This document shows, one piece after another, positions 1-9,131 of a stretch of 35,140 bases of DNA; positions within the stretch are counted from its first letter, which is position 1, and each line of letters starts with the position of its first letter. Made by a program: the position numbers and the translations under genes. Under the pieces are notes generated by a model. It was not told the origin of the DNA, made no database searches, and was given only the letters and a program-made list of their open reading frames with translations. Source of the DNA: an uncultured Alphaproteobacteria bacterium (GTDB lineage: Bacteria; Pseudomonadota; Alphaproteobacteria; RF32; CAG-239); contig CALXVY010000017.1 of NCBI GenBank assembly GCA_944392255.1, positions 1 to 35,140 of the forward strand, in the 5' to 3' direction.

Positions 1-36
1 CTTAAGGCACGGGAGAGTAGGTCGTTGCCAGATCTT
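1..36 (+). rRNA. rrf: 5S ribosomal RNA, 3' end (partial)
   Basis: The first bases contain the conserved 3' segment of bacterial 5S rRNA (GGGAGAGTAGGTCG followed by TGCCAGATCTT, the 3' strand of helix I). The 5' part lies outside the window. An intrinsic terminator follows about 45 nt later, as expected at the end of an rRNA operon. The exact 3' end is estimated. Confidence 0.85.
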
Positions 37-78
37 CTAACTGCATTGTTTCCCTTCTTGTTTATTGTTGTTTATATG

Positions 79-112
79 AAAAACCTCTTCCCTTATAGAA
101 GAGGTTTTTTTT
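79..112 (+). terminator. rRNA operon intrinsic terminator
   Basis: CCTCTTC (84-90) pairs with GAAGAGG (98-104) across a 7-nt loop. The stem is extended by A/T pairs and followed by eight T residues. It closes the 5S-containing transcript. Confidence 0.9.
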
Positions 113-120
113 GTGTCTGA

Positions 121-440
121 AAAGTTCTTATGTTCGGAAATACCTTCTTAAAAAAACTCCGCTTTAATGGTGGTTGAATATAAAGATGTTGGAACAACCA
201 CACTCCATGCCAACAAGCATCGTTTCCAGAAGGTTCGTAGCTGATTTAGTTCCTTGCTTTACCTAGGGATAGCTTTTATAAGTTAATTATATATTCCTTA
301 TCATTGCTCTATCAATTTCCTCTGCTCGGAATAAGTCTTTCTCTTCCTTGGTTAATATCTTTGTCTGCGCAATGAATATAGCTCAACTTAATGATAGAAA
401 TAAGAAGCAAGGAACAAAGGTTATTTGCAAAGCGATAAAT
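121..440. other. Intergenic region with no convincing gene
   Basis: About 320 nt between the rRNA terminator and the small minus-strand gene at 441. GTGGTTG and CAACCAC (about 172-213) could form a hairpin. On the minus strand a frame ending at 287 reads for about 30 codons (ending EEIDRAMIRNI) but is preceded by a stop and has no start codon or ribosome site. It may be a gene remnant. Nothing else stands out. Confidence 0.4.
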
Positions 441-584
441 TTATTTTGTGATATTTTTCTTAAGTTCTTCACGAGCTTTTTGTTGTTTTTTACGTTTTTC
501 CAAATTTTTTTGCAAAGCTTTTGCTTCACGTTCAAAACGAAGTTCAGAACGTTTTTTATTTTCTTTTTGTACTGGTTCTGTCAT
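441..584 (-). CDS. Small, highly charged basic protein of 47 aa
   Basis: This gene is read on the minus strand from ATG at 584 to TAA at 441, with a GGAGA ribosome site 6 nt upstream. The protein starts MTEPVQKENKKRSELRF and continues as an almost uninterrupted run of Lys, Arg, Glu and Gln (EREAKALQKNLEKRKKQQ in the middle), which predicts one long charged alpha-helix. It has no Cys, no signal peptide and no membrane segment. Short proteins of this style, with a LxxNLxxRKxQ pattern, are widespread hypotheticals in Alphaproteobacteria, and I recall them only as such. The function is unknown. The good ribosome site and biased composition support a real gene. Overlapping frames on the other strand lack these signals. 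Confidence 0.65.
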   Translation of the reverse strand: MTEPVQKENKKRSELRFEREAKALQKNLEKRKKQQKAREELKKNITK

Positions 585-647
585 TTATTTTCTCCAAATA
601 ACTCATAAACACAATATAAAAGGATATATTTAATAAATGGATAAGAA

Positions 648-675
648 TTGCAAGATTAAAAAAATATGTTAAAAT
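648..675 (+). promoter_or_regulatory. Putative sigma70-type promoter for the debranching-enzyme gene
   Basis: TTGCAA (648-653), a 16-nt spacer and TAAAAT (670-675) lie about 30 nt upstream of the start at 707. The call rests on consensus similarity in an AT-rich stretch, so it is tentative. Confidence 0.4.
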
Positions 676-706
676 AAAAGAATATAACGCATAAAAAGGA
701 GGTCTG

Positions 707-2812
707 ATGTCAAAATCACATTTGCTAGGCGCAGAATATTCTAAACACAGCACCCATTTTCGAGTGGCCTCCGAACACGCACAGAAAATAGAATTATGCC
801 TTTTTTCAGAAGATGAAAAAACAGAAACACGTATCCCGATGGAGCAAGAGGGTGACATTTGGCAAGTTGAAGTTGATAAAATCAAAGAAGGTCAAAAATA
901 CGGATACCGAGCCTATGGAGACTATAATCCAGAAGAAGGTTTATTTTTCAATCCGCATAAATTAGCAATGGATCCCTATGCATTGGAAGTTTCTACCAGC
1001 TTTAAGCATTGGCAATCAGAAGATTTGAGCGTTGAAAACGAAATCGACACGGCAAGATTGATGCCCAAAGCTGTGGTTATTGATAAAAGTAAAATTTTTA
1101 ATCAGGAAAAATATCCCTATCTTTTCCAAAAGCCAAAATTTAAAATTGGCAGCAATATTATTTATGAAACACATATTAAAAATTTTTCTTATTTAAATAC
1201 TAATATTTCGAAAGAAAAAAGAGGTCGATTGTCTGCTTTAGCAGATGATTGGACAATTGAATATTTGCAAAAAATTGGGGTGAATAATGTAGAATTAATG
1301 CCCATAAACCCAACATGTCCGGGGCGGCAAATTCCGGAAATTGATGGAAGATTTGATAGTTGGGGCTATAATCCTTATTGTTATTTTGCCATAGACCCGC
1401 GTTATGGAAATTTGCAAGATATGGTAGAAGCAATCAATAAGCTTCATCAAAACGGAATAAAAGTGACGGTTGATGCGGTTTTAAATCATACCGGAGAGCA
1501 TGCGGCTCGTGGCTACTGGAACCGAGCTTTATCTTTTAAATTGTTGGATAGTCCAAATTATTATAGGCCGGCAGGAAATAATAAAGCTGATTATATGAAT
1601 ACAACCGGCTGTCATAATAATTTTAATCTGGATTCAAAACTAGGACATAAGTTATTACACGATTATATCAATCACATGCATGCTTTGGGGTTTGATGGCA
1701 TTCGCTGGGATTTAGCCGGAGATAATGCATTAAATCAATATGGAGAATTCCAAGACAAAGGTGCTTTTGTTCAAGAATTGCATCGAGCTGTAAATGATTT
1801 AAAAATGGAAATATACGTGGAACCATGGAGTGCCATGGGCGGTAATTATACCGGACGTTTTTCTCGCTTGGTTCCGGGAATAAAAGAATGGAGTGACAAG
1901 CGTAGAGATTTTATGGCAGATTTTTTCAGCGCCAGAGAAAATATGGCGGGCGAATTTGGACGTCAAGTATCAGGCTCCGCAATTTCTGATAATCAGAAAC
2001 AAGAAACAGCTATGGTTGGTACAGCATTCACGCATGATGGTTTTAGCTTAGTTGGGGCATTTAAATATCATAAAGATACTACGGATAATGGAGAACAAGG
2101 GCGTGATGGAAGTGCTGATAATTATGCAAAATCCTACAATGAAGAAGAATTATATCGACGTTCGGCAACGGCAGCAGCCTTAAATATATTAAGTAAAGGC
2201 ATTCCGCTTATGAGAAACGGAGATGAGAGAAGCTATGGCAGCCCGAATAATAATCCATATTGTATAGATGATCATACAGTATGGTTGCAATGGAAAAATA
2301 TGAGCGAGAGTGAAAAGAAATTATTTAAACAAATTTGCCGCCTAAACGCTCTGCGGCAACAACATCCGATTTTTACAGATTTAAGCTTATTTACAGGAAA
2401 AGAAATTTCAGAAAACGGTGCCAAAGACATCACTTGGCTGCGTCCGGATGGTAATGAAATGACAGTTGCTGAATGGACATTGCCGTATCATAAAACCGGA
2501 GCATATATGCTTAACGGAGCGGCAACGGCCAATAGAGATTCTGATGATGATTTTTTAATTATGGTTTCTGGAGACAATTATCATACCATAAATTATAAAC
2601 TACCGACACCTCCGTCAGGAGGAAAATGGCAATTGCTGTTAGACACATCTGAAGGCGAATTTAGCAAAGAAGTTAGACAATTTGATGCCGGCAGCGAATA
2701 TGCACTAAAACCATATTCTTTTGTTATAATGACGAAGAAAAAATCAAAAACCAGAGTAAATCAGCGGGCATTGGCGGCCAGAATAGCTCAAAAAAACAGA
2801 AATCAAAGATAA
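707..2812 (+). CDS. glgX: Glycogen debranching enzyme / isoamylase-type GH13
   Basis: This 701-aa GH13 enzyme is expected to hydrolyse alpha-1,6 branches of glycogen or limit dextrins in the cytoplasm. The start ATG has a strong AAGGAGG site. An N-terminal CBM48/isoamylase-like domain spans roughly residues 5-100, followed by the (beta/alpha)8 barrel. The GH13 motifs are visible: DAVLNH (256-261), GFDGIRWDL with nucleophile Asp335, the acid/base Glu372 in YVEPWS, and THDG (His443-Asp444) as the transition-state pair. The tail is basic (KKKSKTR, KNRNQR), which is slightly unusual. No other glycogen genes are in the window, so its pathway partners must lie elsewhere. Length fits the GlgX/TreX family. 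The family assignment is secure; the exact substrate is inferred. Confidence 0.9.
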   Translation: MSKSHLLGAEYSKHSTHFRVASEHAQKIELCLFSEDEKTETRIPMEQEGDIWQVEVDKIKEGQKYGYRAYGDYNPEEGLFFNPHKLAMDPYALEVSTSFKHWQSEDLSVENEIDTARLMPKAVVIDKSKIFNQEKYPYLFQKPKFKIGSNIIYETHIKNFSYLNTNISKEKRGRLSALADDWTIEYLQKIGVNNVELMPINPTCPGRQIPEIDGRFDSWGYNPYCYFAIDPRYGNLQDMVEAINKLHQNGIKVTVDAVLNHTGEHAARGYWNRALSFKLLDSPNYYRPAGNNKADYMNTTGCHNNFNLDSKLGHKLLHDYINHMHALGFDGIRWDLAGDNALNQYGEFQDKGAFVQELHRAVNDLKMEIYVEPWSAMGGNYTGRFSRLVPGIKEWSDKRRDFMADFFSARENMAGEFGRQVSGSAISDNQKQETAMVGTAFTHDGFSLVGAFKYHKDTTDNGEQGRDGSADNYAKSYNEEELYRRSATAAALNILSKGIPLMRNGDERSYGSPNNNPYCIDDHTVWLQWKNMSESEKKLFKQICRLNALRQQHPIFTDLSLFTGKEISENGAKDITWLRPDGNEMTVAEWTLPYHKTGAYMLNGAATANRDSDDDFLIMVSGDNYHTINYKLPTPPSGGKWQLLLDTSEGEFSKEVRQFDAGSEYALKPYSFVIMTKKKSKTRVNQRALAARIAQKNRNQR

Positions 2813-2892
2813 AGTTTAGATTTGCAATAAAAAATTAAACTCTTTCTTTTATAAAAAACTACATATCTAATAATTTTATAAAGAGGAATAAA

Positions 2893-3192
2893 ATGAAAAA
2901 ATATTGCTTTATATTGGGAATGATTGCAGTTTTGAGCTGTTGTGCCGAGTTGGATAAATATATCAATGTTGGAGAAAATGCATCTGCACAAGAAAAATTC
3001 AGAGCTTGTGCGTTGGTCGAAGCTCAAGCAAAATTAAAAAATGGTACCTTGTTTGCTCAAGATATGACAACAACAAAAAATGAAATCGTCAATACTTGTT
3101 TGAAGAAGATGGCATTGCAAGCTGCCGGTATTGATTCTGAAGCCGAGAGTATTGCTTCAAGCATTATCAATGGGTTGAGAGCCGCACAATAG
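2893..3192 (+). CDS. Small predicted lipoprotein of unknown function
   Basis: A 99-aa protein with a basic MKKY start, a hydrophobic stretch and a lipobox-like VLSCC at residues 14-18, suggesting lipidation on the first Cys after signal peptidase II cleavage. The mature part is mostly helical and polar, with Cys near residues 39 and 69 that could form a disulfide. An AGAGGA ribosome site precedes the ATG. The next gene starts 27 nt downstream on the same strand, so the two may be cotranscribed. I do not recognise the family. Confidence 0.7.
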   Translation: MKKYCFILGMIAVLSCCAELDKYINVGENASAQEKFRACALVEAQAKLKNGTLFAQDMTTTKNEIVNTCLKKMALQAAGIDSEAESIASSIINGLRAAQ

Positions 3193-3219
3193 TTTAAGAA
3201 AAAGAAAATAGATTAATTA

Positions 3220-4638
3220 ATGCAAAAAAAGTTATCTTCTACAACTGTAATCAAACTTCTTTTGGCCATATTTATTGGCGGTTACAGCAGCTTGTCTTTA
3301 GAATTGATTGTTTTAAGACAGTTGAGTAGCTTTGTCGGTACCACTACCATAACGGTATCAATTGTAATGGGGTGCTTTTTGGCCTTTATGTCGATAGGAT
3401 ATTATCATGGCTCAATAATGAGCGTTAGAAATAATAGTATTCGCCAACAATCAAGCAAAGGTTTTTATCTTATTGCATTAATCTCCATCTTAGCTTCATC
3501 ATATATTTTGATGGATATATACTTTTTTTTGCTGAATGCATTAGGAATAAACATAAATGTAATTCAGACCGCAATCTATTCTTTAGTATTTTTATCCTAT
3601 GGTCCATATTTATTTGGCAAAATTACGGCACTGCTGAGTCGCTACCTCCATTATCGAGATAGAAATTATACAGGAAAAATCATGGCGGTAGATACGTTAG
3701 GATCCGTTTTGGGTTCGTTGCTTACTTCTTTATGCTTAATGCCGTTTATAGGGGTGAATTATAGCATATTAGTTTTGGTTGTGGCAAATGTCATTGGGGC
3801 GTTTTTAGTATCTCGAAAACATCAATATAACTATATTAACGCAATTATATTGATTACAATGACCTATATGTTAAATCGTAATGCCCTATTGCAAGATATA
3901 TATAATATTGTAGAGAATAATGCTGTTTCAACGATTAGTATTTATGATTATGATCAAGGAAAATCAAAAATCATGGAAATAAATCGTTCTTTATCATCAA
4001 AGATATCAGCCGAGCATGATTTAAATTTTCCATATATAAATTTTATAAATGATAATTTTGTATCTACAATTCCACAAGGAGAAAGGAAAGATATACTTGT
4101 TGTTGGCGCCGGAGGTTTTACGGTCGGACTAAATGATTTGAAGAACAATTATATATATGTAGATATAGATAAAGAATTGCAAAAAAGAGCAGAAGAAGAT
4201 TTTTTGCATAGAAAATTAAGTCCGAATAAAAAATTTATTGTCCAAGATGCCAACCAATTTTTTAAAGAAACAACTCAAAAATATGATTTAATAATTCTTG
4301 ATACATACTCATCACAAAGATATATTCCGCAAGAATTGATTACTAAAGAGTATTTCACGCGAGCCAAAAATGCTTTAAAAGACGGTGGAATATTAGTTCT
4401 AAATGCAATAGTTTCGGCCAATTTTGCCGACGATTTCAGTATGAATTTGGATAATACATTGAGATTAGTCTTCTTACACAATTTACGTTCTCAAACCGTA
4501 AGAAATTTTAATGCATGGTCAAAAAACGATAAAGCCAATCTGATGTACGTATATTATCATCATGCCAATCCGCAAAAGATATATAGCATAAACAAAAATG
4601 CTTCATTTTATGATTATGAAATGATAGATTTTGATTAA
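3220..4638 (+). CDS. Membrane protein fused to a spermidine-synthase-like domain
   Basis: A 472-aa protein whose first half (about residues 10-220) contains several hydrophobic segments typical of multi-pass membrane proteins. The second half is a Rossmann methyltransferase/spermidine synthase fold, with the glycine-rich VVGAGGFTVGL near residue 293, YVDID as the acidic strand-2 end, and a DLIILDTYS strand that aligns with the catalytic region of aminopropyltransferases. Such fused MFS/spermidine-synthase-like proteins are common in bacteria and their substrates are mostly unknown. Polyamine synthesis is possible but not shown. There is no strong ribosome site; a weak purine stretch precedes the ATG. 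It is convergent with the HD-domain gene, 9 nt apart. Confidence 0.75.
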   Translation: MQKKLSSTTVIKLLLAIFIGGYSSLSLELIVLRQLSSFVGTTTITVSIVMGCFLAFMSIGYYHGSIMSVRNNSIRQQSSKGFYLIALISILASSYILMDIYFFLLNALGININVIQTAIYSLVFLSYGPYLFGKITALLSRYLHYRDRNYTGKIMAVDTLGSVLGSLLTSLCLMPFIGVNYSILVLVVANVIGAFLVSRKHQYNYINAIILITMTYMLNRNALLQDIYNIVENNAVSTISIYDYDQGKSKIMEINRSLSSKISAEHDLNFPYINFINDNFVSTIPQGERKDILVVGAGGFTVGLNDLKNNYIYVDIDKELQKRAEEDFLHRKLSPNKKFIVQDANQFFKETTQKYDLIILDTYSSQRYIPQELITKEYFTRAKNALKDGGILVLNAIVSANFADDFSMNLDNTLRLVFLHNLRSQTVRNFNAWSKNDKANLMYVYYHHANPQKIYSINKNASFYDYEMIDFD

Positions 4639-4647
4639 GCAAATATG

Positions 4648-5577
4648 TTAACGTGTTAAGCCTTGACCGCTATTTCCGCCAAAAATAGGCGTAGTGGCAC
4701 GCATGGTTTCTAACAGACGCGCCATATATTTAATTTGTTCGCGGGAAGAAAGTTGAGCCAATTCTTGCCCTGTATAGGTGTTGGGTGTAAAACGCTGATG
4801 TCCGGACCATAACAAACGCATGCTGTCAGCATCTTGCAAACAATCCAAAACAGGGTTGTTTGCCGGACGCGAAGATGAATTATGAAAAACAACCGCTTCT
4901 ATAATCTGCTGTTGTTGTTCAGGAGATACCAAATCTTTATCAGGATAAGTTTTGAAAAAAGCTTCAGCAATAGGTTTGCAGTTAATCCCATGATTGACGT
5001 CTTTGCCATCTGTTGTGCGTGCGCAGTCATGCAAAGCTGCCGCTAATAAAATCGGCAAAGGGTTGCAGTTTTCTTTGAGGGCAATATCAATGGAGAGCAT
5101 CGCCACTTGCTCGGTGTGCCACAAACCATGATATTGTAGATTGTTCTTTTTTTGCCAAGAGATTTTTTCAATTTTGGGCATCAACATCTGGTTAAAATAT
5201 TTCATATAAATATTTTTCAGATATTCTTTATCAAAATTGCTCACATTTTCTTTGCCCAAAGCAATATTTTTGATATCCATTTTTTCAATTTGTCCGAGCA
5301 AGCAATATTGCTGATCTCTTTTATATCTGCGATATTGTTCGGTATAACGTGCAATATCGTTTTGGTGTAGGTTTTGATTAATTTGATAGATAATGAGTTT
5401 ACGCAAATCTGTGGTAGAAATTTTCAAATGTCCGTTATTGGCAAACTTAGGGTTTGCGCGCACATTATATTCCATATGGTGAGCCACGGCGCGACACTCT
5501 TCATCAGAAGGGAGATAGTGTGTTTTTTGAACAATGGCATTAAACACATCTTGATTAAAATCTTGCTGAGTATACAT
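4648..5577 (-). CDS. HD-domain phosphohydrolase
   Basis: A 309-aa cytoplasmic protein with an HD metal-dependent phosphohydrolase domain in the C-terminal half. The metal ligands are visible as HGLWH (about residues 150-154), the HD doublet in LHDCART (about 183-184), His about 196 in DVNHG, and an Asp in LQDADSM. HD proteins cleave phosphoester bonds of nucleotides or nucleotide second messengers; the substrate here is unknown. The N-terminal 140 residues are helical and not recognised. ATG at 5577 is chosen because AAGGAG lies 9 nt upstream; an adjacent TTG at 5580 is in frame but less likely. A terminator for the convergent upstream gene lies at 5634-5672. Confidence 0.8.
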   Translation of the reverse strand: MYTQQDFNQDVFNAIVQKTHYLPSDEECRAVAHHMEYNVRANPKFANNGHLKISTTDLRKLIIYQINQNLHQNDIARYTEQYRRYKRDQQYCLLGQIEKMDIKNIALGKENVSNFDKEYLKNIYMKYFNQMLMPKIEKISWQKKNNLQYHGLWHTEQVAMLSIDIALKENCNPLPILLAAALHDCARTTDGKDVNHGINCKPIAEAFFKTYPDKDLVSPEQQQQIIEAVVFHNSSSRPANNPVLDCLQDADSMRLLWSGHQRFTPNTYTGQELAQLSSREQIKYMARLLETMRATTPIFGGNSGQGLTR

Positions 5578-5633
5578 CAAAAAAATCTCCTTATGGCAAG
5601 ATTATAGCATATTTTTTTAGAAAGAACAATGAG

Positions 5634-5672
5634 GTAAAAAAAACACCCTGACCAAAAGCATGATCAGGGTGT
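5634..5672 (-). terminator. Intrinsic terminator of the 5694-6230 gene
   Basis: ACACCCTGA (5643-5651) pairs perfectly with TCAGGGTGT (5664-5672). On the minus strand the stem is followed by a run of U residues (complement of 5634-5642). Confidence 0.85.
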
Positions 5673-5693
5673 TTCGTTAGAAAAATCCAAAGA

Positions 5694-6230
5694 CTACGCT
5701 AAGTCTTTGATGTTTAGTATCCGTTTGCTTTCTTCCGGATGTTCTTTCACCCAAGAAGAAATCTCTTCAAACTTTTCAAAGTTTTGAAGAGCTTCCGGCA
5801 AGCGCTGGCGGAAGTTAAGATTAAAAGCAATGCCCAACATCTCTTCTGGCGTTTTATACCACCGGTTAAGGGTGGCAAGAAGCTGGTCCTTTTCCCAAAG
5901 GTCATTTTTGTGCTTATTAAAATCGGTGGCATAAAAATATTTAAGAGGAACTTTATATTCCTCTTTGTCCACAGTCACCAGCAGACTTTTTCTTTCATCT
6001 CCGCCGATCGCGCATAGTCCATCGGCTATGTTATCCCATTCTAAAAAGAGCGAGATAATAAGGCTCCTTCCGCTGAAAGAGGCGTTGACAATATTTTCCG
6101 TTTCGGTATCTGTGTCTATCACAGACCCGTTTGAATACCAACTGTAATCATCAAGTTTGGCATTATAAATTTCTTTTTCCTTTAAAGGGAAGAAAGAGAA
6201 AATATTTTCTGCTACATTGTTTTTAGCCAT
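5694..6230 (-). CDS. Hypothetical protein, 178 aa
   Basis: An acidic, soluble protein starting MAKNNVAENIFSFFPLKEK, with no signal peptide or membrane segment. The middle is rich in beta-type residues (SLIISLFLEWD, LLVTVDKEEYKVPL) and the C-terminal third is helical, ending in a WVKEHPEESKRIL helix. I see no catalytic motif and do not recognise the family. The ribosome site upstream of 6230 is weak. It is monocistronic and closed by the strong terminator at 5634-5672, which supports it being a real transcribed gene. Confidence 0.6.
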   Translation of the reverse strand: MAKNNVAENIFSFFPLKEKEIYNAKLDDYSWYSNGSVIDTDTETENIVNASFSGRSLIISLFLEWDNIADGLCAIGGDERKSLLVTVDKEEYKVPLKYFYATDFNKHKNDLWEKDQLLATLNRWYKTPEEMLGIAFNLNFRQRLPEALQNFEKFEEISSWVKEHPEESKRILNIKDLA

Positions 6231-6638
6231 AGCTTTACTTGTTTTTTACTTCTCAAAACATTTAATTAGATATTCTCACAAATTTTGCTGTTTTAGGGAT
6301 TATTTCAATTTTAAGTCATAACCTACTATCATCTTCAGTCATGGGGCGGTTTTGCAGAATGCCCGATGAAATAATGTAAAACCAAAATAAGCTATCTTTT
6401 CTAACAAGTTTGTAAAGAGAAGACACCGCAAATCCATTGAATGAACAATATCTTTGCGATTTATTATAATAATTATCTTAATTCTAAATTGAACAATTTT
6501 TAATATACCATATTTTTAGTATCTTGCAAATGACAAAATTCTGGACAGAAAATGACTTTGTATATTGGCAAAATCAATATTGATGTTTTGGAGAGGCTAT
6601 GCTAGTTTAAAAAAAACAATTTTGAGGGAATAAGAAAG
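6231..6638. promoter_or_regulatory. 408-nt intergenic region with a possible promoter
   Basis: This gap separates divergent genes. TTGAAC (6489-6494), a 16-nt spacer and TATTTT (6511-6516) form a plausible promoter for the mutarotase gene. An ATG at 6552 opens an 18-codon frame (reading MTLYIGKINIDVLERLC, stop ending 6605) that could be a leader peptide, but it has no clear ribosome site. No strong hairpin or conserved RNA was recognised. Confidence 0.3.
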
Positions 6639-7454
6639 ATGAATGATAATGGCTTTATTTGTTTAAGCAACGCCAAAGCAGAATGCAAAATCTCGCTCTG
6701 GGGCGGAAATTTGTTGTCTTATCGACCGCTGAACGAAGAATATGATGTTTTTTGGCTTGGCGATTTGAATAAGTTTGACAATGTGCAAGCCATTCGTGGT
6801 GGTATTCCGGTTTGTTGGCCGCGTTTTGCTGAAGAAGCGTTGAATAATCACTTGCCTCGTCATGGTTTTGCTCGTCTTTCCACTTGGGCTTTGCAAAATG
6901 TGAATGTGGATGAAAACAAAATGGAAGCCGAACTCTCTTTGACGCCCGATGTTAAATATAATCTCAATATATCGGCAAGACTTTTAATTAAAATCACCGA
7001 TAAATTGGAATATGCGCTGGAAACCACCAATTTGAGCGATGAAGGATTCACTTTCAGCGAAGCTCTGCACGCTTATTTTAATGTCAGTTCAGTGAATGAT
7101 ATTGAGATTAAAGGTTTGTCCGGTCATCAATATAAGAACTCGTTAGATGGCAAAATTTATACCTTGGATAAAGATTTGCAAATCGAAGGTGAGTTTGACT
7201 CCATTTTCTTAAATCAAGTTGAGCCGGTTAAAATCGTCGATAAAGCCTATAATCGCGAAATTGTTATGGAAAAACAAGGCTCCCAAACAACGGTGGTGTG
7301 GAATCCCGCCAAAGATTTAGCCGAGATGAGCCAAAAGCAATATAAAACCTTTGTTTGCGTAGAACCATCAAATGTGGGGGACTATTGCGTCAAACTCGCC
7401 CCCCATAGCAAACACACAATTGCAGCAACGATAAATGTACAAAAGCTGAAATAA
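6639..7454 (+). CDS. D-hexose-6-phosphate mutarotase (YeaD family)
   Basis: A 271-aa aldose-1-epimerase-superfamily enzyme, expected to interconvert the alpha and beta anomers of glucose-6-phosphate or related sugar phosphates in the cytoplasm. Family features are clear: the RGGIPVCWPRF block (53-63), RHGFAR with His75, EALHAYF with His144, and VCVEPSNV with Glu242 as the probable general base. Length matches the family. A GAGGGAA site precedes the ATG. It stands alone on its strand, convergent with the lipoprotein gene at 7474. Which hexose-phosphate it uses cannot be read from sequence. Confidence 0.85.
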   Translation: MNDNGFICLSNAKAECKISLWGGNLLSYRPLNEEYDVFWLGDLNKFDNVQAIRGGIPVCWPRFAEEALNNHLPRHGFARLSTWALQNVNVDENKMEAELSLTPDVKYNLNISARLLIKITDKLEYALETTNLSDEGFTFSEALHAYFNVSSVNDIEIKGLSGHQYKNSLDGKIYTLDKDLQIEGEFDSIFLNQVEPVKIVDKAYNREIVMEKQGSQTTVVWNPAKDLAEMSQKQYKTFVCVEPSNVGDYCVKLAPHSKHTIAATINVQKLK

Positions 7455-7473
7455 GCGGATAAAACTTATGGAC

Positions 7474-8244
7474 TTATTCTTTTTCTGTCAAAGTATAATT
7501 TAATTTGCTTTGAATTTCTTTCATGTCTTTATCAAGCATTATCAGTTTATTGCCTTGAGATAAAAAGTTCATTGTTTCTTCTTTATTGTTGAAAGGAACA
7601 AATTGGAGAATGGTTGCGTTTTTATCTTCGGCACTGCCTTTTAAGGTATATTGTCTGCCGGCAAAATCAAAAGACACATCTTTTCCTTGCTGTGCTTCTA
7701 AATATGTTAATTTGGCTTTGAATATACCGTCTCCACTGTTTTTGTAGCTGTATAAGGTAATATTATAAACAATTCCCGGATTTGAGGCGGCCGGCAAAGT
7801 CCCTTCAAACACGCGTGTTTGCAATTCACCGCAACCCTCAAATTTTTGCAATAAATTAGGCAAATCATTCAAATCTTGTATGTTGGGATTTTTATCCACG
7901 CGATAATAATCAACTTGATATTTCCTAAATTTTTCTAATTTCATAACATAAGGCGTAAGCTCTATAATATCCAGAGTATCGGTAAAATCAATCGTTTGCC
8001 CGTTTCCAATACTCATGCCATGCAAAATAAGTTGCTTATCTTTTTGTTCCCAGCTTTTGTATTTTAAGGTTTCCATGCCGATAGAAGAGGCGGTTCCGTC
8101 TGCATTTAAATTGATTCCTTGTACAATTTGTTTATTAACCGGCATGATTTCTACCCAATGCCCAACAAGCAAATTTTCTTGCTTATTCATATCGCAAGCA
8201 TTCAGTAAAAACATCAAAAAAAGCAGAGAATAAAATTTTTTCAT
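7474..8244 (-). CDS. Lipoprotein with lipocalin-like and NlpE-like domains
   Basis: A 256-aa predicted lipoprotein. The signal peptide ends in the lipobox LLNAC, with lipidated Cys17. Residues about 25-115 resemble a lipocalin-like barrel (LLVGHWVEI start, then LNADGTASS). The rest resembles the N-terminal domain of NlpE/CutF: VFEGTLPAASNPGI, then GNKLIMLDKDMKEIQ and a closing NYTL. NlpE proteins sense envelope or copper stress at the outer membrane. The NlpE CxxC is replaced by AASN here, so copper binding through that motif is unlikely. AAGGAG lies upstream of the ATG. Domain calls are by eye. Confidence 0.7.
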   Translation of the reverse strand: MKKFYSLLFLMFLLNACDMNKQENLLVGHWVEIMPVNKQIVQGINLNADGTASSIGMETLKYKSWEQKDKQLILHGMSIGNGQTIDFTDTLDIIELTPYVMKLEKFRKYQVDYYRVDKNPNIQDLNDLPNLLQKFEGCGELQTRVFEGTLPAASNPGIVYNITLYSYKNSGDGIFKAKLTYLEAQQGKDVSFDFAGRQYTLKGSAEDKNATILQFVPFNNKEETMNFLSQGNKLIMLDKDMKEIQSKLNYTLTEKE

Positions 8245-8413
8245 GAGATTACTCCTTTAACAATATTCATATCATTTGTTTTTATCTTTCGCTTGTCAAG
8301 GAAATTATATAATTAAAAAAGAAATTACGAGAAAGAAAATTCTTAAAAATGTTGTGTACGACTAAAGCAATTATCGGACTAATTTAACGAACCAATTACA
8401 GAAAAAGATAAAA

Positions 8414-8977
8414 CTATTCAGAGATAACTTTCCAAAGTTCAGGAAAGGTTGAGCCGATAGTGTTGTAAACAAAGTGTCCTTTATTTTCAAAAGAATATAT
8501 CTTAATATTTTTATAAAGGGATAAAATTTTATCTACGCTATCTAAAATCGACTTTTCATCATCGGTAGAATAAAATAGAGATACTTCTTTAATATTGTTT
8601 AAGGCTTCAACTTTCATTTGAAAATCTAAAAAATCGCCACATTCTTTTTCAATATCTAACCATGGAGCAACAAAAATAAGCTTGTCTAATTTAGTTTTAG
8701 GATTATGTTGCAACCATTTCAACATAAATCCAGCACCCGCACTGTGTCCGATAATGATTTTGACATCTTCATTATAAAAATTTTCAAATGTTTTGAGCCA
8801 TTCTTCATAGTTTGGATTATAAGGATTAGGCATTTCTGGTGTTTGGCACAAAAAATTATGGCGCAAAAATTGCTTTTGTAACCATGGAAACCAATGGGCG
8901 TTTGAGAGAGAGGGCATATTTTCATCAAAAAACTCCTCTTTGTCACAAGTTCCATGTAAGATTAGTACTTCTTTCAT
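8414..8977 (-). CDS. RBBP9/YdeN-family serine hydrolase
   Basis: A compact 187-aa alpha/beta hydrolase. The nucleophile elbow is GHSAGAG with Ser79, an acidic residue lies in YSTDDEK (Asp139/140), and the catalytic His is probably His168 in NKGHFV. The N-terminal VLILHGT strand-loop gives the oxyanion region. Size and layout match the RBBP9/YdeN group of small serine hydrolases, whose substrates are largely undefined. It is the last chromosomal gene before the tRNA-Thr insertion site, and its composition resembles its neighbours rather than the element. Confidence 0.8.
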   Translation of the reverse strand: MKEVLILHGTCDKEEFFDENMPSLSNAHWFPWLQKQFLRHNFLCQTPEMPNPYNPNYEEWLKTFENFYNEDVKIIIGHSAGAGFMLKWLQHNPKTKLDKLIFVAPWLDIEKECGDFLDFQMKVEALNNIKEVSLFYSTDDEKSILDSVDKILSLYKNIKIYSFENKGHFVYNTIGSTFPELWKVISE

Positions 8978-9131
8978 AACATTTATCTAACTATTATTTT
9001 TAGAAATTTATATAGTAATATTTCATATAAAATAAAAAATGTAAAGGAAACAAAAAGTCCGATAAATCATCAAAAATCGCCAATTTCAAAATCTATAAAA
9101 TCGGACTTTATGAAAGCCTTGGAATATATAC

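Noticed and set aside
9055-9108. AAGTCCGAT / ATCGGACTT inverted repeat left of attL
   Set aside because: A 9-bp match with a 36-nt loop, no U run and no link to a gene. It partly resembles tRNA T-arm sequence, but too short to claim an older att remnant.
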